A stretch of 64,000 nt of DNA from assembly GCA_943788445.1 (NCBI GenBank), contig CALSQH010000013.1, forward strand, positions 1 through 64,000. The letters are read 5' to 3'. The position numbers were made by a program, and so were the translations under genes. Shown here piece after piece: positions 53,431 through 63,207 of the stretch (position 1 is its first letter; each line of letters starts with the position of its first letter). The notes beneath the pieces are model-generated. The model saw nothing but the letters and a program-made list of their open reading frames with translations. It was not told the DNA's origin and did not search any database. This DNA is from an uncultured Pseudomonadales bacterium. Lineage in GTDB: Bacteria; Pseudomonadota; Gammaproteobacteria; Pseudomonadales; Porticoccaceae.

Positions 53431-55182
53431 GTGACACAGATAACATTGGACATTGCCTGCTTTTCCGAAGCAGGTATTAAGCCAATCAATGAAGATTCGG
53501 TCGGCTACAAACAGCCGGCCGAATCTTATGCGCTTGAAAATAAGGGTATTAGTCTAGCCCTCGCGGACGGAGTTTCAACCGCCGAAGCCGGTCGTGAAGC
53601 CAGTCATATAGCCGTCGAGCGTTTTCTTGAAGAGTATTATCAAACCCCAGATATCTGGTCGGTTGCAGGCAGTGGCGAGAAAATATTATCGACCATCAAT
53701 CTGCGCCTGTTTCGTCAGAGTCATGAATTTACCACGACCACCAAAGGCTATCTGTGCACCTTTAGTGCCGTAGTGATCAAAAGCCGCACGCTGCATTTTT
53801 TCCATGTGGGCGACAGTCGTATATACCTGTTGCGAGATGGCGTTATCAAACAGCTCACCACAGATCATGTGGCAACCATTGACGATAATCGCACCTGCCT
53901 GTCACGTGCCATCGGCATGGATAGCCGCCTCAATCTTGATTATGGGCACAGCGATATCAGGGTTGGAGATCGCCTGCTGTTGACCAGTGATGGGGTGCAT
54001 GACTTTATTGATTCACCACAGCTAGAGGTACTGTTAGGTGCGAATAGCAGTGCCAGTGACATTGTTGACAGTATTCAATTCGCCGCTATAGCTGGTAATA
54101 CTGATGATAATTTAAGCGCCGTTGCGGTTATAGTCGAAAATCTGCCCGAGAGTAATTTAGAGGACTACAGCGCCCAGCTAACAAGATTGCCCTTTCCACC
54201 AGAATTACAGGTTGGCATGAAACTCGACGGCTATCGGGTGATTCGAGAAATTTTCGCATCAAGTCGTAGCCAGCTGTATCTGGTTTGTGATGAGCAGAGC
54301 GAAGATGGCCAAGAGCATTATTATGCGATGAAAACCCCGTCGCGAAATATCGAGGAAGACCTTAGTGCGATTGATCGATTTATTCAGGAGGAGTGGATAG
54401 GGCGGCGAATACATTCACCCCGTGTAGTAAAGGTGATTCAGCAGCAGCGAGCCCGCACCGCACTCTATTATCTGATGGAGTATGTTGACGGAATCGGTCT
54501 GGATAAGTGGATAGCAGAGCACCAACCAGTTAGCCCAAAACAGAGTATTGCGATTGTTAAACAGCTAGCCGAAGGGTTAAAAGTATTCCATAACAACGAG
54601 GCTATTCATCAGGATTTAAAGCCGGCCAATATCATGCTCAGCAACGAGAGTATTTTGACCGGTCATCCGGAAATAATGATTGTCGATTTCGGTTCAGTCT
54701 ATGTGGCAGGGCTGGCAGAGTTACAGCGACCGCTTATTCACGAAGGTGCGCTGGGTACCGCCAGTTATTCCGACCCGCTCTATTTACTTGGGCGCAACCC
54801 AGGTATTCAGGGCGATGTCTATGCGTTAGGGACGATTATTTATGAAATTTTTACCGGCCAACTGCCCTATGGTGAGCAGATTGAGGAATGCCGCACCGCC
54901 ATGGATTACGATCGCTTGCGCTACAAAAGTGCCAGCGAATACAACCCGCATATTCCGCTTTGGTTTGATGCAGCCTTAAAGAAGGGCGTAGCCTTCGATC
55001 TGCAGCAACGTTACGGAAATATTGATGAACTGCTGAGTGATATCACCCAACCCAACCCAGTCTTTTTGCAAGCGGATCCGGTGGTGGAGAAAAACGCCAG
55101 CAGTTTAACCCTCTGGAAATTGCTATCGGGGTTTTGGTTTTTAAGCTTTCTGTTGGTGATTTATCTGTTTAGTCGTTTTTAA
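53431..55182 (+). CDS. PP2C phosphatase-Ser/Thr kinase fusion
   Basis: This 583-aa protein has an N-terminal PP2C domain (GIKPINEDSVG, LADGVSTAEAG, HVGDSRIYLLRDG, LLTSDGVHDF) and a C-terminal Hanks-type kinase from about residue 265 (HQDLKPANIML, IVDFGSVYVAG; HRD is HQD). A membrane anchor ends it (LLSGFWFLSFLLVIYLFS), so the enzyme domains face the cytoplasm. GTG start. These fusions typically follow nitrate transporter genes in Pseudomonas-type nas loci; its substrate is probably the transporter or a nitrate regulator. Confidence 0.88.
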   Translation: MTQITLDIACFSEAGIKPINEDSVGYKQPAESYALENKGISLALADGVSTAEAGREASHIAVERFLEEYYQTPDIWSVAGSGEKILSTINLRLFRQSHEFTTTTKGYLCTFSAVVIKSRTLHFFHVGDSRIYLLRDGVIKQLTTDHVATIDDNRTCLSRAIGMDSRLNLDYGHSDIRVGDRLLLTSDGVHDFIDSPQLEVLLGANSSASDIVDSIQFAAIAGNTDDNLSAVAVIVENLPESNLEDYSAQLTRLPFPPELQVGMKLDGYRVIREIFASSRSQLYLVCDEQSEDGQEHYYAMKTPSRNIEEDLSAIDRFIQEEWIGRRIHSPRVVKVIQQQRARTALYYLMEYVDGIGLDKWIAEHQPVSPKQSIAIVKQLAEGLKVFHNNEAIHQDLKPANIMLSNESILTGHPEIMIVDFGSVYVAGLAELQRPLIHEGALGTASYSDPLYLLGRNPGIQGDVYALGTIIYEIFTGQLPYGEQIEECRTAMDYDRLRYKSASEYNPHIPLWFDAALKKGVAFDLQQRYGNIDELLSDITQPNPVFLQADPVVEKNASSLTLWKLLSGFWFLSFLLVIYLFSRF

Positions 55183-55270
55183 CTAAGCTCTTTTTGAACA
55201 AGCTTTTTTTTTGCAAGCTCTCTGTGAACTCGCTCTCTGAGAATAAGCTTACTTCCAGCAAGCTATTCTT

Positions 55271-56737
55271 TTAAATAACCTGTGAATAGCGAATTTTTTG
55301 TTTGTCTGTCGGCGCATTCTCACGCTTTAAATAGGCATCAAAAACCATACAGATCGCGCGAATTAGCAGCCGCCCGCGATCCATAACCACAATCTCTTGC
55401 GGGGTTAATCGAATCAACCCATCGGCAACCATAGGTTCCAATGCGATAAGTTCTTCACCAAAGTACTCTGAAAAAGTAATACTGAACTGCGCTTCGATTG
55501 CCGCAATATTCAGACTGAATTGGCAGATCAATTGCATGATTATTTGCTTCCGCAGCAGATCGTCATCGCTTAGTGTCAGGCCGCGACTCATCGGCAAAAC
55601 ACCTGTATCTATAGCTCGGTTGTAGTCGACTATCGTTTTGTAGTTTTGCATTAAACTATTACCTAGAGAGCTAATAGCGGACACTCCAAAGGCGAGTAAA
55701 TCGCAGTTCCCGTGAGTTGAGTAGCCTTGAAAGTTACGCTGCAACAAACCCTGCTGCTGGGCCACCACTAAGCTGTCATGGGGCTTGGCAAAGTGATCCA
55801 TACCAATATAAACATAACCCGCACGACAAAGAGTATCGCTCGCGTAGTGGAGCATCTGCAATTTCACTTCAGCAGTTGGCAGAGCTGTTTCATCAATCTG
55901 CAGCTGGGTCTTAAACAGATGGGGCATATGGGCATAGTTAAACAGCGACAGTCGATCTGGCGACAGCTCAATCACCTGGGACAAAGTGGTTTTGATCGAG
56001 CTTAGAGTCTGGTGGGGCAGGCCATAGATAATATCCATGCTGATCGAGTGGAACTGCGCGCTGCGCGCTGCGCTGATTAATTCATCGACCTGCTCAATGC
56101 TGTTAAAGCGATTCACCGACTGCTGTACACGCCGATCAAAATCCTGCACACCCATACTCAGACGGTTAAACCCCAGCTTTCGCAGCACCGAGATAGTCCC
56201 GACATTCATACGCCCAGGGTGAACCTCAATCGAGTAATCGCCACTGTCATCATCCAGCAAGCAAAAGTGCTGGCGGGTTTGCGCCATCAACTCACGCATT
56301 TGGTTGTCGCTGATATAGGTTGGTGTACCGCCGCCCCAATGCAATTGCTCGACTATTCGTTTACCTTCCCAGCCATTATTACGGGTGCTGTTAAGGCATT
56401 CAGATTGCATAGCCATTTCTTTATGCAGACGCTTTAAATAGGGCGCTGCATGCTGTTTATTGGCAGTAATAATTTTATTGCAGGCGCAGTAATAGCAGAC
56501 CGTATCGCAAAACGGGATATGGAAATACAGTGACAGGGGAGACCGCTTGAGATTGCTCTGCCGCATCGCCTGCCGTTGTTGAGACTGAGTAAATGAACTG
56601 CTCAGTTGCGGTGCGGTAGGGTACGACGTGTAGCGCGGACCAGTAATGTTGTAGCGGTGAATCAGTTGCTCATCCCAACAGGGTACTGTAGATGGAGATG
56701 GAGATGCTAAAGACTCAGCAGAATGAAGATCAGCCAT
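55271..56737 (-). CDS. hemN: Oxygen-independent coproporphyrinogen III oxidase HemN
   Basis: This 488-aa radical SAM enzyme has the CxxxCxxC cluster motif in YFHIPFCDTVCYYCACNKII, HWGGGTPTYIS, EVHPGRMN, LSMGVQDFDRRVQQSVNR and the HemN C-terminal domain (LRKQIIMQLICQFSLN). It makes protoporphyrinogen without oxygen, for haem during anaerobic growth. It overlaps narL upstream by 8 bp. The slight N-terminal extension over the usual 457 aa is polar. Confidence 0.93.
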   Translation of the reverse strand: MADLHSAESLASPSPSTVPCWDEQLIHRYNITGPRYTSYPTAPQLSSSFTQSQQRQAMRQSNLKRSPLSLYFHIPFCDTVCYYCACNKIITANKQHAAPYLKRLHKEMAMQSECLNSTRNNGWEGKRIVEQLHWGGGTPTYISDNQMRELMAQTRQHFCLLDDDSGDYSIEVHPGRMNVGTISVLRKLGFNRLSMGVQDFDRRVQQSVNRFNSIEQVDELISAARSAQFHSISMDIIYGLPHQTLSSIKTTLSQVIELSPDRLSLFNYAHMPHLFKTQLQIDETALPTAEVKLQMLHYASDTLCRAGYVYIGMDHFAKPHDSLVVAQQQGLLQRNFQGYSTHGNCDLLAFGVSAISSLGNSLMQNYKTIVDYNRAIDTGVLPMSRGLTLSDDDLLRKQIIMQLICQFSLNIAAIEAQFSITFSEYFGEELIALEPMVADGLIRLTPQEIVVMDRGRLLIRAICMVFDAYLKRENAPTDKQKIRYSQVI

Positions 56738-57437
56738 TATTTTGATTAATCATCCATACCGCCGCTTCAACTCTAGAGCGCAGCTCGAGTTTTTTAAGAA
56801 TATGTTTTACATGTACCTTAACCGTGCCATCTGAAATATCCAGTTCTCTGGCGATTAGTTTATTGCTTAGACCCTTGGAAATTTGCTTGAGAATATCGTG
56901 TTCACGACTGGTTAATTTGGCCAGCATACTGGTGCGATTGTTATCGCCTTTGCGAATGGCCCCAGCGAGAATATGGGTAACCTTTTCGCTGATGACCATT
57001 TTGCCAACAGCCGCCTCTTTAATTTTTTTCAGGATATCTTCAGGATCCATATCCTTGAGCAGATAACCATCGGCACCGTAAGTGATGGCGCAGACCACAT
57101 CTTCGTCATTATCCGACACCGTAAGGATAATAATACGTGCACTCACCCGAGCTTCGCGCATCGCTTTAAGCGTCTCAAGACCGTCCATACCCTGCATATT
57201 TAAATCGAGCAAGATTAGATCTGGATCGTGCTCGACAGCCAAGGCTAGAGCCTGTTTGCCATTATCTGCCTCGGCCACCACCGTTAGGCCATCATCCAAA
57301 TCAACAAGCTGAGCCAGACCTTTGCGCAACAGCGGATGATCATCCACCAATAACAGTGTCGCGGGTTCGCCGGTTACGCTTTTAGACGTTTTATTTTGCT
57401 CGTTGGATAGTTCGTAAGAGGAGGTTTGCTCTGCCAT
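56730..57437 (-). CDS. narL: NarL-family response regulator
   Basis: This 235-aa protein has a receiver domain with the DD pair (LLVDDHPLLRKGL), phospho-acceptor in LILLDLNMQGMDGL, and K in LKDMDPEDILKKIKE. LuxR-type HTH: LTSREHDILKQISKGLSNKLIARELDISDGTVKVHVKHILKKL. Sequence is close to NarL. It probably responds to nitrate through a NarX-type kinase not in this window. It precedes hemN and is divergent from narK. Confidence 0.88.
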   Translation of the reverse strand: MAEQTSSYELSNEQNKTSKSVTGEPATLLLVDDHPLLRKGLAQLVDLDDGLTVVAEADNGKQALALAVEHDPDLILLDLNMQGMDGLETLKAMREARVSARIIILTVSDNDEDVVCAITYGADGYLLKDMDPEDILKKIKEAAVGKMVISEKVTHILAGAIRKGDNNRTSMLAKLTSREHDILKQISKGLSNKLIARELDISDGTVKVHVKHILKKLELRSRVEAAVWMINQNNG

Positions 57438-57778
57438 AGTATTTCCATCGAAGATTTTCTAACAGAAGCGAACTTTGGATAATTTAAGACAAAACCACAA
57501 CCTGACAGAGACCTTTGGTTGACCTGAATCATGCATCTGCAATGCGACATTTTTTGCCCTCTAACCCTTTGTAGGTAGGTGCAAAATTATCGCCCCATAG
57601 CCATAGCCCACAGCACAGAAGCCGTTTACCCCCATAGGAATAGAGCGGGTCGTCGGCATAACTATTTATGCTACTCCTTTGGATCATTGCACAGGGGATA
57701 AGAGAATTTGCATAGTAGGCTGGAAAGCGGTGGGCGCAGAGTTATTTTCTGTGTTGTAGAGATCATTTAAGGAGAACA
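57438..57778. promoter_or_regulatory. narL-narK divergent region with FNR/NarL-like sites
   Basis: This 341-bp gap includes TTGACCTGAATCAT (about 57522-57535), 8 of 10 to the FNR box, and a NarL-like heptamer TACTCCT near 57672. TTGGATCATTG near 57679 is a weaker FNR-like half. Ribosome-binding site AAGGAG precedes narK. These sites are plausible for nitrate and anaerobic control; no gene is seen. Confidence 0.45.
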
Positions 57779-59419
57779 ATGATGACAGAAAAACAAAGTG
57801 TGGGCAGTGCTGATATCCAGCACTGGGATCCAGAAGATAAGCAATTCTGGGAAAGTCAGGGTAAAAAAATCGCCAATCGCAACCTGTGGATTTCCATCCC
57901 CAGTCTGCTCTGCGGTTTTGCTGTCTGGCTATATTGGGGTGTAATTACCGTACAGATGTTAAACCTTGGATTTCCATTTGCTAAATCCGATCTTTTTTCA
58001 CTGATGGCAATTGCCGGACTAACAGGTGCAACACTGCGCATACCCAGCAGCTTCTTTATTCGCTTGGCCGGTGGGCGCAACACCGTATTCTTTACCACCG
58101 CACTGCTAATGGTACCGGCATTTGGCGCAGGTATTGCCCTTCAAAATCAGGATACACCGCTCTGGGTGTTCCAGTTATTAGCGCTATTATCCGGTTTAGG
58201 TGGAGGTAACTTTGCCTCATCAATGTCCAATATCAGTTTCTTTTTCCCGAAAAAACAGCAGGGATTAGCACTGGGCTTAAACGCTGGCTTGGGTAACTTC
58301 GGTGTCACCAGCATGCAGATTATCGTACCGCTGGCCATGACCTTTGGGTTGTTTGGCGCGATGGGTGGAGACTCAATGGTATTGCAAAATACCTCAGGCA
58401 CTTTGATTGGCAAGATTCCCGCAGGAACCGAAACCTTTATTCAAAATGCCGGTTTTGTTTGGTTGTTGGCACTGGTACCGCTGGCGTTCTTTGGCTGGTT
58501 TGGGATGAACAACCTGCGTACCCCTGATGTATCGCCCAAGATTCCCGGCCCGATAGGCAGTTTTACCACCATCAGTTTCATGCTCTTGATCGGTTTTGTT
58601 ACAGCTATCTTTGGTCTCTGGTTACTACTGCCTGAAGCCGCCAATGGTTCAGGTTTTGGCGTACCTAAAGAGATCGTGCTGTTATTAGTGGTTGCTTCAA
58701 CGGTATTTTTATTAAAGCTAATTCCCGGTCAAATCAAATCCAACCTCAGCCGTCAGTACGAAATTTTCAACAACAAACACACCTGGGTCATGAGTGTTAT
58801 TTACACAATGACTTTTGGGTCGTTTATCGGCTTCGCGGCATCATTTCCACTGGCGATTAAAGTTATTTTTGGCTATCAGCATATTATGGTTGATGGAGTA
58901 CTAACCCATAACACCGCCAATGCCAACGGCCCCAGCGCACTCATGTACGCATGGATGGGGCCCTTTATTGGCGCCTTGATTCGTCCATTGGGCGGCTGGG
59001 TTTCCGATAAAATCGGTGGCGCACTGGTCACTCAGATATGTTCAGTCGTGATGATTGGCTGTGCACTGGGTGTCGCTTACTACATGAAAGCAGCCTACGG
59101 TTCAGCAACACCGGAAGAGTTTTTTGTTCCTTTCTTTATACTCTTTTTATTGTTGTTTGCCGCTACAGGTATTGGCAATGGCTCAACCTTCCGCACCATC
59201 GCAATGGTATTTTCTAAAGAGCAGACCGGCCCAGTATTGGGTTGGACCTCAGCGATTGCCGCTTACGGTGCTTTTTATATTCCTAAGGTGCTCGGTGAGC
59301 AGATCAAAGCCGCAACACCAGAGGTTGCCCTGATCGGCTTCGCAAGTTTTTACGCGGTTTGCGTGTTGATTAACTGGTGGTTCTACCTGCGCAAGGATGG
59401 TGAGTTTTACAATCCTTAA
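57779..59419 (+). CDS. narK: Nitrate/nitrite antiporter NarK
   Basis: This 546-aa MFS protein with 12 to 14 membrane segments has the NarK signature in GLGGGNFASSMSNISFFFPKKQQGLALGLNAGLGNFGV and the second in AWMGPFIGALIRPLGGWVSDKIGG. The start QFWESQGKKIANRNLWISIPSLLCGFAVWLYWG is typical of NarK. AAGGAG 7 bp upstream. It supplies nitrate and removes nitrite for nitrate respiration. narGHJI is not found in this window. A terminator follows. Confidence 0.92.
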   Translation: MMTEKQSVGSADIQHWDPEDKQFWESQGKKIANRNLWISIPSLLCGFAVWLYWGVITVQMLNLGFPFAKSDLFSLMAIAGLTGATLRIPSSFFIRLAGGRNTVFFTTALLMVPAFGAGIALQNQDTPLWVFQLLALLSGLGGGNFASSMSNISFFFPKKQQGLALGLNAGLGNFGVTSMQIIVPLAMTFGLFGAMGGDSMVLQNTSGTLIGKIPAGTETFIQNAGFVWLLALVPLAFFGWFGMNNLRTPDVSPKIPGPIGSFTTISFMLLIGFVTAIFGLWLLLPEAANGSGFGVPKEIVLLLVVASTVFLLKLIPGQIKSNLSRQYEIFNNKHTWVMSVIYTMTFGSFIGFAASFPLAIKVIFGYQHIMVDGVLTHNTANANGPSALMYAWMGPFIGALIRPLGGWVSDKIGGALVTQICSVVMIGCALGVAYYMKAAYGSATPEEFFVPFFILFLLLFAATGIGNGSTFRTIAMVFSKEQTGPVLGWTSAIAAYGAFYIPKVLGEQIKAATPEVALIGFASFYAVCVLINWWFYLRKDGEFYNP

Positions 59420-59458
59420 CAGCAGTGATTAAAAACGAGCCGTTTCAAAGCGACTCAT

Positions 59459-59494
59459 TAAAAAGCCAGGCGAGAAATCGTCTGGCTTTTTAGT
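59459..59494 (+). terminator. Terminator of narK
   Basis: AAAAAGCCAGGCGA / TCGTCTGGCTTTTT, a 14-bp stem with one G-T pair and a GAAA loop, A run before and T run after; bidirectional. Positions 40 bp after narK. Confidence 0.85.
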
Positions 59495-59610
59495 TTGCAC
59501 AGATCTGTGACTTATCTGAAATAACCCTAAGGTTTTTATCCTGACACTTGCCTTGTTAACCCTGAATCATTGAAGGGCAGTGCACTCGATTGCTATCGGG
59601 CACGAAAAAT

Positions 59611-60243
59611 TCATGATGGCCATGCCTTCATCGTCGCGGTAATACCAAGATTGAGTTTAGCTTCAGTTGCACCGCTTTTGGCTTGTATCGCCAAGCCTGC
59701 GATAAGCGTGGAGAGTAATATGCAGAAATCTTGAGGGTCTACATTTTGTGGAAGCTGACCATCACTTTGGGCTTGCTTTAAGCGTTGCTTAAGCAGGGTT
59801 TCAGTGCTTTGTAAGGCTAGGGATAGTGCTGTCTCTATCTCCTTAGGTACCGAAGTGCCGCCAAAGTCAGCTGTGCCATTGATAATAAAACAACCACCAG
59901 GCAAGCTTGGATTGGTCAGCATCTTTGTTAGTGAGCGCAAAAAATTCTCAACCGCAAGACGACCATCTGGCTCCTCGGTAAGTCTGCTTGCGTGCAGTTC
60001 CACGAGTAGCCCTGCATAGCGCTCTAATGCCTTTAAGTAAAGCGACCGCTTGTCGCCAAATGCTGCGTAAAGGCTGGGTTTGCTCAAGCCTGTCGCTTTT
60101 GTCAATTCACTTAAAGAGGCACTCTGGAAGCCATGTTTCCAGAAAACATTGAGTGCACTATCCAGTGCAATATCAGTATCAAAGCTGCGTGGCCGTCCTC
60201 TTATGCTTTTCGCTCTTTCACTATTCGCTCTTTCACTATTCAT
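59611..60243 (-). CDS. TetR-family repressor
   Basis: This 210-aa protein has an N-terminal TetR HTH (FDTDIALDSALNVFWKHGFQSASLSELTKATGLSKPSLYAAFGDKRSLYLKAL) and a helical ligand-binding domain with FIINGTADFGG, the AcrR/YxaF type. The N-terminus contains a duplicated 15-bp unit (NSERANSERAKS), so the true start may be the second copy. It is divergent from an SDR gene with a shared operator at 60295-60315 and probably represses it. Confidence 0.88.
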   Translation of the reverse strand: MNSERANSERAKSIRGRPRSFDTDIALDSALNVFWKHGFQSASLSELTKATGLSKPSLYAAFGDKRSLYLKALERYAGLLVELHASRLTEEPDGRLAVENFLRSLTKMLTNPSLPGGCFIINGTADFGGTSVPKEIETALSLALQSTETLLKQRLKQAQSDGQLPQNVDPQDFCILLSTLIAGLAIQAKSGATEAKLNLGITATMKAWPS

Positions 60244-60294
60244 AGTGCCTCCAAATATACCGCTTGACTCTCGATTAAAACGATTGCTAGTATA

Positions 60295-60315
60295 TAACGT
60301 ACCGAACGGTATACA
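60295..60315. promoter_or_regulatory. TetR-type operator
   Basis: GTACCGAACGGTAT around the 10-bp perfect palindrome ACCGAACGGT (60301-60310), in the divergent TetR/SDR region, 52 bp before the SDR start. A second half-like ATACCGC lies near 60257. Binding by the adjacent TetR protein is inferred from layout. Confidence 0.65.
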
Positions 60316-60366
60316 AATAAACAGTAGTATTTATTTAACATTAACGTAACTAAAAAGGAATTTTCA

Positions 60367-61116
60367 ATGGGCAAGTTAACAGGAAAAACTGTATTAATCA
60401 CTGGCGGTACTACGGGTATTGGTTTCGCTACGGCTAAACTGTTTTTAGAAGAGGGCGCACGTGTAGCAATTACGGGGCAAAATTCAGACCGAGTCGCATC
60501 TGCCACCAATAGTCTCGGGGCTGGGGTGCTTGGCATCTGTGCTGATGTCGCTTCGGTATCTGAAATGGCGACTGTGGCGGAGAAGATTAAATCTGCATTT
60601 GGCACTCTTGACATACTATTTGCAAATGCTGGTATTGCAAAGCCAATGCCGTTTCAGGATGTCGATGCTGAGAATATCAATAGTCAGTTAGACGTCAACT
60701 TCAAGGGTGTTATCTATTCCATTCAGGCTGTGCTCCCACTTCTAAACAACCCGTCCAGTATTGTGATGACATCGACCACCATGATCGAAAAAGGGGTTTC
60801 GGGCATGAGTGTGTATGCCGCGACTAAGGCCGCGGTGCGCTCACTGGCCCGTACCCTGTCAGCCGAGTTCGCTGAAAAAGGTATACGCGTGAACACTATC
60901 AGCCCCGGTCTCGTCGAAACACCTATTTACGGTAAGTTAGGGTTGCCAGAAGAAGCAGTTTCAGAATGGGCTGGTCAGTTACTCGAAAATGTACCTGCAT
61001 CGCGCTTTGGTCAACCAGAGGAAGTCGCCAAAGCCGTACTGTTTTTGGCCAGCGAAAGCTCTTCTTACATGCTGGGAGAAAACATCCTGTTGGATGGTGG
61101 TATGGCAACCATTTAA
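60367..61116 (+). CDS. Short-chain dehydrogenase/reductase
   Basis: This 249-aa classical SDR has the NAD(P) motif TGGTTGIGFA (residues 13-22), NAG in LFANAGIA, the catalytic Ser in VMTSTTM and YxxxK in VYAATKAAVRSLA (Y152-K156 region), then SPGLVETPIYG. The substrate is unknown; the gene pair with TetR suggests a small-molecule response. AAGGAA precedes the ATG. Confidence 0.9.
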   Translation: MGKLTGKTVLITGGTTGIGFATAKLFLEEGARVAITGQNSDRVASATNSLGAGVLGICADVASVSEMATVAEKIKSAFGTLDILFANAGIAKPMPFQDVDAENINSQLDVNFKGVIYSIQAVLPLLNNPSSIVMTSTTMIEKGVSGMSVYAATKAAVRSLARTLSAEFAEKGIRVNTISPGLVETPIYGKLGLPEEAVSEWAGQLLENVPASRFGQPEEVAKAVLFLASESSSYMLGENILLDGGMATI

Positions 61117-61252
61117 CGCAGATTAGATTATCTGCACGGGTTGTTAGTCAATGAACAGCTAACTGATGTTCATTGCTCGTAAAAAGCTCCTTTTTAGGCG
61201 GCGGCTAAGCCATCGTTTGACAAGGAGCTTTGTTGTTTTTAACGTTTAATTT

Positions 61253-61993
61253 ATGGATATGGAGATGAAAACGGATATGGATATCAATATTGTGGATTCA
61301 ATGGCAGGGTTTATTAATGCCTGCGATGACGCGTCTAATTTAATGGACTTTCGTGAGAAAATTTACCCAACAATCAACCAAATATTACCGCACAGTATGT
61401 TTGCCTGCGGCGCAGTATCTATAGAGGATTTACGTATTGTTGATTTTGTCAATATAACCTTCCCAGATGATTACCTGGAGAAAATAAATTTAACCAGCTG
61501 CCCAGTACTGCTGCGTTGGCTTGGGCTAAAGAGCCCAGTCCATATCGACACCAACACACCATTACTTCAATCAACCAGCCGTACCTGGTTTAATTATTTT
61601 GGGCAACATAAGATTAACAGCTTAACCGTACATGGCGTGGTTGGCCTCAATAAAAAACATATCTACTTTTTTGTTTTTGGCGGTATTAACGTTTGGACTG
61701 ACCATCAGGAGTTAATGCTCAAACTACTGGTGCCACAGCTTTATTGCACGCTCACTGATTTAGATAACGTGTTCAATAGCAATATGAACTGCAAGAAGAT
61801 CCTTACGCCCCGTGAAGAGGAGGTGCTAACGTTGATCTGTAAAGGCAAATCAAATGCTCAGGTTGCGAGAGCTTTGCATATCAGTTCGTGGACGGTGAAA
61901 ATTCATGTGAGTAATTTGATCGCAAAACTAAAGGCATCAAATCGAAGCCATGCCGTCGCAAAAGCGATGGGTCTGGGTCTGCTGGCTAGCTAA
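61253..61993 (+). CDS. LuxR-family regulator, EpsA-like
   Basis: This 246-aa protein has an N-terminal 170-residue sensor-like domain (FREKIYPTINQILPHSMFACGAVSIED, NYFGQHKINSLTVHGVVG) that resembles the XrtB/EpsA exopolysaccharide-regulator type more than acyl-homoserine-lactone binding. C-terminal LuxR HTH: LTPREEEVLTLICKGKSNAQVARALHISSWTVKIHVSNLIAKL. Several in-frame ATG codons (61253, 61259, 61265, 61277) leave the start open. A strong hairpin follows. Confidence 0.75.
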   Translation: MDMEMKTDMDINIVDSMAGFINACDDASNLMDFREKIYPTINQILPHSMFACGAVSIEDLRIVDFVNITFPDDYLEKINLTSCPVLLRWLGLKSPVHIDTNTPLLQSTSRTWFNYFGQHKINSLTVHGVVGLNKKHIYFFVFGGINVWTDHQELMLKLLVPQLYCTLTDLDNVFNSNMNCKKILTPREEEVLTLICKGKSNAQVARALHISSWTVKIHVSNLIAKLKASNRSHAVAKAMGLGLLAS

Positions 61994-61994
61994 A

Positions 61995-62036
61995 AGGCCT
62001 GTCATTATTGTCTGCTGAGTAATGTAATGACAGGCC
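61995..62036. terminator. Hairpin after LuxR-type gene
   Basis: GGCCTGTCATTA / TAATGACAGGCC, 12-bp perfect arms around an 18-nt loop, directly behind the stop at 61993. It is between convergent genes. It lacks a long T run, so termination efficiency is uncertain. Confidence 0.65.
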
Positions 62037-62070
62037 CCTAGGTTCTGGTTAGACCAGTAATGATTTTCCC

Positions 62071-63207
62071 TTATGCCAGACTGGCCTCCTTGTTAGGGGC
62101 TTTGGTCAATGCCCCTAACACTTCACCCAGCGCTCGAACCAGCTTGTCTGTATCACCACGCCTGCGGACAACGTTGCGAAGATAAGACTCGGTAGAGCCC
62201 ACTTTATTGCTGCACTCGCGTATTACTAGCCCGTAATGCTCTAGTAACAGGTTGCGTACTTCTTTTCCTGAAACCCCCGCGGGCAGTTCGCTAAACAAAA
62301 AGTTACATTGAGATGGATAGGTTTTTAGACCTGATACGGTCTGTAACTGCTGATACATATAGTCTCGGTCTTCAGCTACCTTAATAAAACTTTCTTTGTA
62401 TTCCTCTTTAAAACGGTGCATATTCTTAAGTACAAAACCGGCAAGACCGTTAATATTCCAATAAGGCAGTTTATTGCGTAGCGCCTTGGCCAGCTTGAGA
62501 TTTGCAACTGCATAGCCGAGCCGAATACCGTGCCAACCTAGCGACTTGCCCATGCTTTTAACCACCACCATATTGGTGGACTCTATGGCGAGGGCTTCGG
62601 CGCTTTCCAAGTTCGAAAACTCAATAAACGACTCGTCAATAATGATGCATTCTATGTGCCTGAGGTCGTGGAGCAGGGTTCTGATCTCTGCATTGCAAAA
62701 ATAGGCGCCGGTTGGATTGTTCGGGTTAGAGATAACCACAGTTTGTGCGCCTGTCTCTTTCGCACGACGAACAACCTCAGCAGCGTCCAGCTTAAAATCC
62801 TTGGCCTTCTCGCGCTGAACAAAATGCACCGGAATATCAAAGTCGGGCGGCAGATCGGTCCAGCGGCCGAATGTAGGCACCGAGGTAAGAATGGGCCCAC
62901 CACTGTCTTTACAGAGAATAGTTATGATTTCAGTAATCCCATTGGCCGCGACAATATTGTTGGCCGGACTACCACAGAGATTGGCAATGCACTGTTGATG
63001 AGCCGGCGCATAATCTGGGTAATACTTTAAAATATCGGCCATATTGTCTTGAATCAGCTCAACCATCTGTGGCGGCGGAAAATACGAATTGGCAGGCACG
63101 CAAAAATCCGTCAAATCACCTTTAAAGCGCGTGCGTGAACGTATTTCAAACATAGACGGGTTATGAAACAGGGTTTGAAAAATATCCAGATGTTGATTAG
63201 AACTCAT
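62071..63207 (-). CDS. CobD-like PLP aminotransferase/threonine-phosphate decarboxylase
   Basis: This 378-aa fold-type I PLP enzyme has VAANGITEIITILC, VISNPNNPTGAYF, IIDESFIEFS and the PLP-lysine block VVKSMGKSLGWHGIRLGYAVAN, in the HisC/CobD subfamily. Overlap by 11 bp with the upstream GHMP kinase, which resembles threonine kinase PduX, supports a threonine-phosphate decarboxylase role making aminopropanol phosphate for cobalamin. A histidinol-phosphate-type aminotransferase is the alternative. Confidence 0.78.
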   Translation of the reverse strand: MSSNQHLDIFQTLFHNPSMFEIRSRTRFKGDLTDFCVPANSYFPPPQMVELIQDNMADILKYYPDYAPAHQQCIANLCGSPANNIVAANGITEIITILCKDSGGPILTSVPTFGRWTDLPPDFDIPVHFVQREKAKDFKLDAAEVVRRAKETGAQTVVISNPNNPTGAYFCNAEIRTLLHDLRHIECIIIDESFIEFSNLESAEALAIESTNMVVVKSMGKSLGWHGIRLGYAVANLKLAKALRNKLPYWNINGLAGFVLKNMHRFKEEYKESFIKVAEDRDYMYQQLQTVSGLKTYPSQCNFLFSELPAGVSGKEVRNLLLEHYGLVIRECSNKVGSTESYLRNVVRRRGDTDKLVRALGEVLGALTKAPNKEASLA

